Source: Hippophae tibetana (taxonomy: Eukaryota > Streptophyta > Magnoliopsida > Rosales > Elaeagnaceae). From it: 64,000 bases of DNA. This document shows, piece after piece, positions 1-10,084 of the stretch. Position 1 is the first letter of the stretch, and each line of letters opens with the position of its first letter. The translations under genes were made by a program, and so were the position numbers. The DNA lies in NCBI GenBank assembly GCA_037013495.1, contig CM072801.1, forward strand, positions 101,191,816-101,255,815, in the 5' to 3' direction. The notes beneath the pieces are model-generated. The model worked only from the letters and a program-made list of their open reading frames with translations, was not told the DNA's origin and searched no databases.

Positions 1-140
1 CATTACGGTACATTCCAACAAAACTAGAATAATTTATAAATATGATAAGAATATTGATGTCATAAAAGAATTAAGAATGAGAAGTACTAAAATCTTATTA
101 AAAACAATTAATTAAGAAAAAATATGAAGTTTGATTGTTT
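1..140. repeat. Partial monomer carrying rare beta variant
   Basis: This is the 3' part of a monomer whose anchor lies about 133 bases before the window. It has the rare strings ATATGATAAG and AGTACTAAAATCTTATT. The same pair occurs in the monomer anchored at 25310, and the second string also occurs near 42,661. It does not match the trimer HOR that follows, so the left edge of that HOR lies close to position 140. Confidence 0.85.
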
Positions 141-220
141 GGCATTTTAAGACGTAATATATTCCGTTAAAATATTTCATAATAGGAAGGAAATAAAATT
201 CGGAATATTTATTTACCCTG

Positions 221-240
221 TTTCTATTGTAAAATAGAAA
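221..240. other. Recurrent dyad TTTCTATT-GTAA-AATAGAAA
   Basis: A perfect 8-base inverted repeat with a 4-base loop, present in this form in many monomers. Others carry one change in an arm (TTTCTATA or AGTAGAAA). It lies just before the pyrimidine tract. Short dyads able to form cruciforms are a known feature of centromeric satellites that lack CENP-B boxes. The link here is inference. Confidence 0.8.
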
Positions 241-381
241 TGAGAAAATGTTTAATTTTTTTCATTTCCACTTATTTTATTTTCCTTTTCTTTTCTCACT
301 ATTTTCTTTACTTTTTAAGTGTTGATTCCCAGCAAAATCTAATTCATTCGAATTTTGGTGCCTCCCTCGTACATGAAAAAG

Positions 382-395
382 GTTATTGCAATAAC
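382..395. other. 14-base perfect palindrome GTTATTGCAATAAC
   Basis: GTTATTGCAATAAC equals its own reverse complement. It occurs only in the first monomer type of the trimer HOR, at 382-395, 2042-2055 and 3702-3715. Other monomers have GTTACCGCAATAAC or GTTACTGCAATAAC, where the dyad is broken by one or two bases. A role as a protein-binding site is possible but unproven. Confidence 0.85.
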
Positions 396-587
396 TTGTT
401 TTAGAAATCATTTGTAAAAAGTTTGTTACCTAGCAAGAAATATTTCTATGTTGCAAGGGCACAATATTTCCCCTTATCTTTCGTTGCTTCTTACTCTTCG
501 AATGGGTTTGGAATAAGATTATAAGGTAGAAAGGAAAAACACAATGTTCAATTCATTACGGTACATTCCAACAAAACTAGAATAATT

Positions 588-595
588 TATAAATA
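588..595 (+). promoter_or_regulatory. Recurrent TATA-like string TATAAATA
   Basis: TATAAATA fits the TATA-box consensus and recurs once per monomer at about +167 from the anchor. Variants are CATAAATA, TATAAAGA and GTAAATA in some subtypes. AATAAA follows about 157 bases later. In a 26% G+C repeat these strings can arise by chance, and no initiator or gene is attached, so a promoter role is speculative. Confidence 0.25.
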
Positions 596-2106
596 TGGTA
601 AGAATATTGATGTCATAAAAGAATTAAGAATCAGAAGTACTTATTTCTTCTTTAAGAAACTTAATTTAGAAAAATTATGAAGTTTAATTGTTTGGCATTT
701 TAAGACGTAATATATTCCGTTAAAATATTTCATAATAGGAAGGAAATAAAATTCGGAATATTTATTTACCCTATTTCTATTGTAAAATAGAAATGAGAAA
801 ATGTTTAATTTTTTTCATTTCCACTTATTTTCTTTTCCTTTTCTTTTCTCACTATTTTCTTTACTTTTTAAGTGTTGATTCCCAGCAAAATCTAATTCAT
901 TCGAATTTTGGTGCCTCCCTCGTACATGAAAAAGGTTACTGCAATAACTTGTTTTAAAAATCATTTGTAAAAAGTTTGTTACCTAGCAAGAAATATTTCT
1001 ATGTTGCAAGCGCACAATATTTCCCCTCATCTTTCGTTGCTTCTTACTCTTCGAATGAGTTTGGAATAAGATTATAAGGTAGAAAGGAAAAAACACAATG
1101 TTCAATTCATTACGGTACATTCCAACAAAACTAGAATAATTTATAAATATGGTAAGAATATTGATGTCATAAAAGAATTAAGAATCAGAAGTACTTATTT
1201 CTTCTTTAAGAAACTTAATTTAGAAAAATTATGAAGTTTAATTGTTTGGCATTTTAACACGTAATATATTCCGTTAAAATATTTCATAATAGGAAGGAAA
1301 TAAAATTCGGAATATTTATTTATCCTATTTCTATTGTAAAATAGAAATGAGAAAATGTTTAAGTTTTTTCTTTTCCACTTATTTTCTTTTCCTTATCTTT
1401 TCTCACTATTTTCTTTACTTTTTAAGTCATGATTCCCAACAAAATCTAATTCATTCAAATTTTGGTCCCTCCCTCCTAAATGAAAAAGGTTACCGCAATA
1501 ACTTCTTTTAGAAATCATTTGTAAAAAGTTTGTTACCAAGCAAGAAATATTTCTATGTTGCAAGCGCACAATATTTCCCCTTATCTTTCGTTGCTTCTTA
1601 ATCTTCGAATGGGCTTGCAATAAGATTATAAGGTAGAAAGGAAAAACACAATGTTAAATTCATTACGGTACATTCAAACAAAACTAGAATAGTTTATAAA
1701 TATGTTAAGAATATTGATGTCATAAAAGAAGTAAGGATCAGAAGTACTGATTTCTTCTTTAAAAAACTTAATTTAGAAAAATTATGAAATTTAATTGTTT
1801 GGCATTTTAAGAAATAATATATTCCGTTAAAATATTTCATAATAGGAAGGAAATAAAATTCGGAATAGTTATTTACCCTGTTTCTATTGTAAAATAGAAA
1901 TGAGAAAATGTTTAATTTTTTTCATTTCCACTTATTTTCTTTTCCTTTTCTTTTCTCACTATTTTCTTTACTTTTTAAGTGTTGATTCCCAGCAAAATCT
2001 AATTCATTCGAATTTTGGTGCCTCCCTCGTACATGAAAAAGGTTATTGCAATAACTTGTTTTAGAAATCATTTGTAAAAAGTTTGTTACCTAGCAAGAAA
2101 TATTTC

Positions 2107-2126
2107 TATTGTGCAAGCGCACAATA
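2107..2126. other. Perfect 8-bp stem hairpin, also at 3767-3786
   Basis: TATTGTGC, loop AAGC, GCACAATA form a perfect inverted repeat. Nearly all other monomers have TATGTTGC in the left arm, with two mismatches. The change is a GT/TG swap that perfects the dyad. The first trimer copy (441-460) lacks it, so it arose within the trimer HOR and was carried to the next copy. Confidence 0.85.
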
Positions 2127-5100
2127 TTTCCCCTTATCTTTCGTTGCTTCTTACTCTTCGAATGGGTTTGGAATAAGATTATAAGGTAGAAAGGAAAAAC
2201 ACAATGTTCAATTCATTACGGTACATTCCAACAAAACTAGAATAATTTATAAATATGGTAAGAATATTGATGTCATAAAAGAATTAAGAATCAGAAGTAC
2301 TTATTTCTTCTTTAAGAAACTTAATTTAGAAAAATTATGAAGTTTAATTGTTTGGCATTTTAAGACGTAATATATTCCGTTAAAATATTTCATAATAGGA
2401 AGGAAATAAAATTCGGAATATTTATTTACCCTATTTCTATTGTAAAATAGAAATGAGAAAATGTTTAATTTTTTTCATTTCCACTTATTTTCTTTTCCTT
2501 TTCTTTTCTCACTATTTTCTTTACTTTTTAAGTGTTGATTCCCAGCAAAATCTAATTCATTCGAATTTTGGTGCCTCCCTCGTACATGAAAAAGGTTACT
2601 GCAATAACTTGTTTTAAAAATCATTTGTAAAAAGTTTGTTACCTAGCAAGAAATATTTCTATGTTGCAAGCGCACAATATTTCCCCACATCTTTCGTTGC
2701 TTCTTACTCTTCGAATGAGTTTGGAATAAGATTATAAGGTAGAAAGGAAAAAACACAATGTTCAATTCATTACGGTACATTCCAACAAAACTAGAATAAT
2801 TTATAAATATGGTAAGAATATTGATGTCATAAAAGAATTAAGAATCAGAAGTACTTATTTCTTCTTTAAGAAACTTAATTTAGAAAAATTATGAAGTTTA
2901 ATTGTTTGGCATTTTAACACGTAATATATTCCGTTAAAATATTTCATAATAGGAAGGAAATAAAATTCGGAATATTTATTTATCCTATTTCTATTGTAAA
3001 ATAGAAATGAGAAAATGTTTAAGTTTTTTCTTTTCCACTTATTTTCTTTTCCTTATCTTTTCTCACTATTTTCTTTACTTTTTAAGTCATGATTCCGAAC
3101 AAAATCTAATTCATTCAAATTTTGGTCCCTCCCTCCTAAATGAAAAAGGTTACCGCAATAACTTCTTTTAGAAATCATTTGTAAAAAGTTTGTTACCAAG
3201 CAAGAAATATTTCTATGTTGCAAGCGCACAATATTTCCCCTTATCTTTCGTTGCTTCTTAATCTTCGAATGGGCTTGCAATAAGATTATAAGGTAGAAAG
3301 GAAAAACACAATGTTAAATTCATTACGGTACATTCAAACAAAACTAGAATAGTTTATAAATATGTTAAGAATATTGATGTCATAAAAGAAGTAAGGATCA
3401 GAAGTACTGATTTCTTCTTTAAAAAACTTAATTTAGAAAAATTATGAAATTTAATTGTTTGGCATTTTAAGAAATAATATATTCCGTTAAAATATTTCAT
3501 AATAGTAAGGAAATAAAATTCGGAATATTTATTTATCCTATTTCTATTGTAAAATAGAAATGAGAAAATGTTTAAGTTTTTTCTTTTCCACTTATTTTAT
3601 TTTCCTTATCTTTTCTCACTATTTTCTTTACTTTTTAAGTGTTTATTCCCAGCAAAATCTAATTCATTCGAATTTTGGTGCCTCCCTCGTACATGAAAAA
3701 GGTTATTGCAATAACTTGTTTTAGAAATCATTTGTAAAAAGTTTGTTACCTAGCAAGAAATATTTCTATTGTGCAAGCGCACAATATTTCCCCTTATCTT
3801 TCGTTGCTTCTTACTCTTCGAATGGGTTTGGAATAAGATTATAAGGTAGAAAGGAAAAACACAATGTTCAATTCATTACGGTACATTCCAACAAAACTAG
3901 AATAATTTATAAATATGGTAAGAATATTGATGTCATAAAAGAATTAAGAATCAGAAGTACTTATTTCTTCTTTAAGAAACTTAATTTAGAAAAATTATGA
4001 AGTTTAATTGTTTGGCATTTTAAGACGTAATATATTCCGTTAAAATATTTCATAATAGGAAGGAAATAAAATTCGGAATATTTATTTACCCTATTTCTAT
4101 TGTAAAATAGAAATGAGAAAATGTTTAATTTTTTTCATTTCCACTTATTTTCTTTTCCTTTTCTTTTCTCACTATTTTCTTTACTTTTTAAGTGTTGATT
4201 CCCAGCAAAATCTAATTCATTCGAATTTTGGTGCCTCCCTCGTACATGAAAAAGGTTACTGCAATAACTTGTTTTAAAAATCATTTGTAAAAAGTTTGTT
4301 ACCTAGCAAGAAATATTTCTATGTTGCAAGCGCACAATATTTCCCCACATCTTTCGTTGCTTCTTACTCTTCGAATGAGTTTGGAATAAGATTATAAGGT
4401 AGAAAGGAAAAAACACAATGTTCAATTCATTACGGTACATTCCAACAAAACTAGAATAATTTATAAATATGGTAAGAATATTGATGTCATAAAAGAATTA
4501 AGAATCAGAAGTACTTATTTCTTCTTTAAGAAACTTAATTTAGAAAAATTATGAAGTTTAATTGTTTGGCATTTTAACACGTAATATATTCCGTTAAAAT
4601 ATTTCATAATAGGAAGGAAATAAAATTCGGAATATTTATTTATCCTATTTCTATTGTAAAATAGAAATGAGAAAATGTTTAAGTTTTTTCTTTTCCACTT
4701 ATTTTCTTTTCCTTATCTTTTCTCACTATTTTCTTTACTTTTTAAGTCATGATTCCGAACAAAATCTAATTCATTCAAATTTTGGTCCCTCCCTCCTAAA
4801 TGAAAAAGGTTACCGCAATAACTTCTTTTAGAAATCATTTGTAAAAAGTTTGTTACCAAGCAAGAAATATTTCTATGTTGCAAGCGCACAATATTTCCCC
4901 TTATCTTTCGTTGCTTCTTAATCTTCGAATGGGCTTGCAATAAGATTATAAGGTAGAAAGGAAAAACACAATGTTAAATTCATTACGGTACATTCAAACA
5001 AAACTAGAATAGTTTATAAATATGTTAAGAATATTGATGTCATAAAAGAAGTAAGGATCAGAAGTACTGATTTCTTCTTTAAAAAACTTAATTTAGAAAA

Positions 5101-5300
5101 ATTATGAAATTTAATTGTTTGGCATTTTAAGAAATAATATATTCCGTTAAAATATTTCATAATAGTAAGGAAATAAAATTCGGAATATTTATTTATCCTA
5201 TTTCTATTGTAAAATAGAAATGAGAAAATGTTTAAGTTTTTTCTTTTCCACTTATTTTATTTTCCTTATCTTTTCTCACTATTTTCTTTACTTTTTAAGT

Positions 5301-8300
5301 CATGATTCCCAGCCAAATCTAATTCATTCCAATTTTGGTCCCTCCCTCCTACATGAAAAAAGCTTACCGCAATAACTTGTTTTAGAAATCATTTGTAAAA
5401 AGTTTGTTACCTAGCAAGAAATATTTCTATGTTGCATGCGCACAATATTTCCCCTTATCTTTCGTTGCTTCTTACTCTTCGAATGGGTTTGGAATAAGAT
5501 TATAACGTAGAAAGGAAAAACACAATGTTAAATTCATTACGGTAGATTCCAACAAAACTAGAATAATTTATAAATATGGTAAGAATATTGATGTCATAAA
5601 AGAATTAAGAATGAGAAGTACTAATCTCTTATTAAAAACAATTAATTAAGAAAAAATATGAAGTTTGATTGTTTCGCATTTTAAGACGTAGTATATTCCG
5701 TTTAAATATTTCATAATAGTAAGGAAATAATATTTGGAATATTTATTTACCCTATTTCTATAGTAAAATAGAAATGAGAAAATGTTTAATTTTTTTTCAT
5801 TTCCACTTATTTTCTTTTCCTTATCTTTTCTCACTATTTTCTTTACTTTTTAAGTGTTGATTCCCAGCAAAATCTAATTCATTCGAATTTTGGTCCCTCC
5901 CTCCTATAAGAAAAAGGTTACTGCAATAACTTGTTTTAGAAATCATTTGTAAAAAGTTTGTTACCTAGCAAGAAATATTTCTATGTTGCAAGCGCACAAT
6001 ATTTCCCCTCATCTTTCGTTGCTTCTTACTCTTCGAATGGGTTTATAATAAGATTATAAGGTAGAAAGGAAAACACAAAGTTAAATTCATTACGGTACAT
6101 TCCAACAAAACTATAATAATTTATAAATATGGTAAAAATACTGATGTTATAAAAGAATTAAGAATGAGAAGTACTAATCTCTTCTTTAAAAAACATAATT
6201 AAGAAAAATTATGAAGTTTTATTATTTGGCATTTTAAGACGTAATATATTCTATTTAAATATTTCAAAATAGTAAGGAAATAATATTTGGAATATTTATT
6301 TACCATGTTTCTATTGTAAAATAGAAATGAGAAAATGTTTAATTTTTTTCATTTCCACTAATTTTTTTCCTTATCTTTTCTCACTATTTTCTTTACTTTT
6401 TAAGTGTTGATTCCCAGCAAAATCTAATTCATTCGAATTTTGGTGCCTCCCTCCTACATGAAAAAGGTTACCGCAATAACTTGTATTACAAATCATTTGC
6501 AAAAGTTTGTTACCTAGCAAGAAATATGTCTATGTTGCAAGCGCACAATATTTCCCCTTATCTTTCGTTGCTTCTTACTCTTCGAATGGGTTTGGAATAA
6601 GATTATAAGGTAGAAAGGAAAAACACAATGTTAAATTCATTACTGTTCATTCCAACAAAACTAGAATAAATTAAAAATATGGTAAGAATATTGATGTCAT
6701 AAAAGAATTAAGAATGAGAAGTACTGATCTCTTCTTTAAAAAACTTAATTTAGAAAAATTATGAAGTTTGATTGTTTGGCATTTTAGGACGTATTATATT
6801 CCGTTTAAATATTTCATAATAGTAAGGAAATAATATTTGGAATATTTATTTACCCTATTTCTATTGTAAAATAGAAATGAGAAAATGTTTAAGTTTTTTC
6901 TTTTCCACTTATTTTCTTTTCCTTATCTTTTCTCACTATTTTCTTTACTTTTTAAGTCTTGATTCTCAGCAAAATCTAATTCATTTTGAATTTTGGTTCC
7001 TCCCTACTCCATGAAAAAGGTTACCGCAATAACTTGTTTTAGAAATCATTTGTAAAAAGTTTGTTACCTAGCAAGAAATATTTCTTTGTTGCAAGCGCAC
7101 AATATTTCCCCTTATCTTTTATTGATTCTTCCTCTTGGAATGGGGTTGGAATAAGATTATAAGGTAGAAAGGAAAAAAAACAATGTTTAATTCATTATGG
7201 TACATTCCAACAAAACTAGAATAATTTATAAATATGGTTAGTAGATTGATGTCATAATAGAATCAAGAATGAGAAGTACAGATCTCTAATTTAAAACACT
7301 TAATTAAGAAAAATTATGAAGTTTTATTGTTTGGCGTTTTAAGACGTAATATATTCCGTTTAAATCTTTCATAATAGTAAAGAAATAAAATTTGGAATAT
7401 TTATTTACCCTGTTTCTATAGTAAAATAGAAATGAGAAAATGTTTAATTTTTTTCATTTCCACTTATTTTCTTTTCCTTATCTTTTCTCACTATTTTCTT
7501 TACTTTTTAAGTATTGATTGCCAGCAAAATCTAATTCATTCGAATTTTGGTGCCTCCCTCCTACATGAAAAAGGTACCGCAATAACTTGGTTAAGAAATC
7601 TTTTGTAAAAAGTTTGTTACCTAGCAAGAAATATTTCTATGTTGCAAGCGCACAATATTTCCCCTTATCTTTTGTTGCTTCTTACACTTCGAATGGGTTT
7701 GGAATAAGATTATAAGGTAGAAAGGAAAAACACAATGTTAAATTCATTACGGTACATTCCAACAAAACTAGAATAATTCATAAATATGGTAAGAATATTG
7801 ATGTCATAAAAGAATTAAGAATGAGAAGTACTAATCTCTTATTAAAAACAATTAATTAAGAAAAAATAGGAAGTTTGATTGTTTCGCATTTTAAGACGTA
7901 GTATATTCCGTTTAAATATTTCATAATAGTAAGGAAATAAAATTTGGAATATTTATTTACCCTGTTTCTATAGTAAAATAGAAATGAGAAATTGTTTAAT
8001 TTTTTTCATTTACACTTATTTTCTTTTCCTTATCATTTCTCACTATTTTCCTTACTTTTTAAGTGTTGATTCCTAGCAAAATCTAATTCATTCGAATTTT
8101 GGTGCCTCCCTCCTACATGAAAAAGGTTACCGCAATAACTTGTTTTAGAAATCATTTGTAAAAAGTTTGTTACCTAGTAAGAAATATTTCTATGTTGCAA
8201 GCGCACAATATTTCCCCTTATCTTTTGTTGTTTCTTCCTCTTGGAATGGGTTTGGAATAAGATTATAAGGTAGAAAGGAAAAAACAATGTTAAATTCATT

Positions 8301-10084
8301 ATGGTACATTCCAACAAAACTAGAATAATTCATAAATATGGTAAGAATATTGATTTCATAAAAGAATTAAGAATGAGAAGTAATAATCTCTTCTTCAAAA
8401 CAATTAATTAAGAAAAAATACGAAGTTTGATTGTTTCGCATTTTAAGACGTAGTATATTCCGTTTAAATATTTCATAATCGTAAGGAAATAAAATTTGGA
8501 ATATTTATTTACCCTGTTTCTATAGTAAAATAGAAATGAGAAATTGTTTAATTTTTTTCATTTACACTTATTTTCTTTTCCTTATCTTTTCTCACTATTT
8601 TCCTTACTTTTTAAGTGTTGATTCCCAGCAAAATCTAATTCATTCGAATTTTGGTGCCTCCCTCCTACATGAAAAAGGTTACCGCAATAACTTGTTTTAG
8701 AAATCATTTGTAAAAGGTTTGTTACCTAGTAAGAAATATTTCTATGTTGCAAGCGCACAATATTTCCCCTTATCTTTTGTTGTTTCTTCCTCTTGGAATG
8801 GGTTTGGAATAAGATTATAAGGTAGAAAGGAAAAACACAATGTTAAATTCATTATGGTATATTCCAAAAAAACTAGAATAATTCATAAATATGGTAAGAA
8901 TATTGATGTCATAAAAGAATTAAGAGTTAGAAGTACTGATCTCTTCTTTAAAAAACTTAATTTTGAAAAATTATGAAGTTTGATTGTTTGGAATTTTAAG
9001 ACGTAATATATTCCGTTAAAATATTTCATAATAGTAAAGAAATAAAATTTGGAATAATTATTTACCCTATTTCTATAGTAAAATAAAAATGATAAATTGT
9101 TTAATTTTTTTCATTTACACTTATTTCTTTTCCTTATCTTTTCTCACTATTTTCTTCACTTTTTATGTCTTGATTCCCAGCAAAATGTAATTCATTCGAA
9201 TTTTGGTGCCGTCCTCCTACATGTAAAAAGGTTACCGCAATAACTTGTTTTAGAAATCATTTGTAAAAAGTTTGTTACCTAGCAAGAAATATTTCTATGT
9301 TGGAAGCGCACAATATTTCCCCTTCTCTTTCGTTGCTTCTTACTCTTCGAATGGGTTTGGAATAAGATTATAAGGTAGAAAGGAAAAACACAATGTTAAA
9401 TTCATTACAGTACATTCCAACAAAACTAGAATAATTTATAAATATGGTAAGAATATTGATGTCATAAAAGAATTAAGAATGAGAAGTACTAATCTCTTAT
9501 TAAAAACAATTAATTAAGAAAAAATACGAAGTTTGATTGTTTCGCATTTTAAGACATAGTATATTCCGTTTAAATATTTCATAATCGTAAGGAAATAAAA
9601 TTTGAAATATTTATTTACCCTGTTTCTATAGTAAAACAGAAATGAGAAATTGTTTAATTTTTTTCATTTACACTTATTTTCTTTTCCTTATCTTTTCTCA
9701 CTATTTTCCTTACTTTTTAAGTGTTGATTCCCAGCAAAATCTAATTCATTCAAATTTTGGTGCCTCCCTCCTACATGAAAAAGGTTACCGCAATAACTTG
9801 TTTTAGAAATCATTTGTAAAAAGTTTGTTACCTAGGAAGAAATATTTCTATATTGCAAGCGCACAATATTTCCCCTCATCTTTCATTGCTTCTTACTCTT
9901 CGAATGGGTTTGGAATAAGATTATAAGGTAGAAAGGAAAACACAATGTTAAATTCATTAAGGTACATTCCAACAAAACTATAATAATTTATAAATATGGT
10001 AAGAATATTGATGTTATAAAAGAATTAAGAATGAGAAGTATTGATCTCTTCTTTAAAAAACTTAATTAAGAAAAATTATGAAGT
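5301..10084. repeat. Divergent satellite monomers without short-period HOR
   Basis: Anchors are at 5402, 5956, 6505, 7059, 7612, 8165, 8717, 9270 and 9823. Monomers here differ more from their neighbours than in the HOR blocks, with several private changes. Examples are the shortened 549-base unit ending at 6505, a single AAGCTT at 5360-5365 and CACTAATTTTTTTCC near 6,357. The part from about 8,415 to 9,600 closely matches 14,505 to 15,690, eleven monomers away. The higher divergence suggests this stretch has not been homogenised recently. Confidence 0.8.
7860..8960. repeat. Adjacent near-duplicate monomers
   Basis: Two neighbouring monomers (about 7,860-8,410 and 8,411-8,960) share beta-like cassettes, AAATTGTTTAATTTTTTTC, TTTACACTTATTTTC, TTCCTTACTTTTTAAG and the TGTTGTTTCTTCCTCTTGG form. 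They differ at a handful of sites, such as ATAATAG against ATAATCG and CATTTCTC against CTTTTCTC. This looks like a one-monomer tandem duplication. The second member is also the start of the segment shared with 14,505 onward. Confidence 0.75.

Larger units (their letters stand above)
141..5300. repeat. Trimer higher-order repeat, 1,660-bp period, about 3.1 copies
   Basis: Three distinct monomers repeat as a block. Diagnostic positions recur exactly 1,660 apart: GCCTCCCTCGTACATG near 361, 2,021 and 3,681; a monomer with a purine-rich open frame starting at 1393, 3053 and 4713 on the minus strand; and the 14-base palindrome at 382, 2042 and 3702. Copies differ at only a few sites, for example CCCCTCATC near 1,024 against CCCCACATC near 2,684 and 4,344. 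The patch around 3,501-3,620 differs from copies 1 and 2 but matches 5,161-5,280, which suggests a local conversion event or a recombinant join. All monomers here carry the alpha cassette. Confidence 0.93.

Noticed and set aside
347-510. Internal sub-repeat of the monomer (two TTCGAA regions about 150 apart)
   Set aside because: Similarity does not extend beyond about 15 bases around TTCGAAT and TTTGG, so an internal duplication is not supported.
497-515. Possible CENP-B box near TTCGAATGGGTTTGG
   Set aside because: The essential pattern TTCG....A..CGGG is not met here or at the other TTCG sites examined.
421-973. Pol III internal promoter (tRNA, 5S or SINE-like)
   Set aside because: I found no GGTTCGANTCC-type B box or paired A box. 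The T runs are part of the pyrimidine tract.
1393-1620. 75-residue minus-strand frame in three trimer copies
   Set aside because: It spans the TTCGAA region of one monomer type. The same region is interrupted in other monomers, and the three copies are identical except at one residue (G/R) because the HOR is young, not because of coding selection.
5646-5834. Family of 61-62-residue minus-strand open frames, repeated about 45 times, with lysine-rich starts
   Set aside because: They are translations of the purine-rich strand of the satellite. They recur only because the monomer recurs, open and close with single-base and homopolymer changes, and show no conserved start context or domain.
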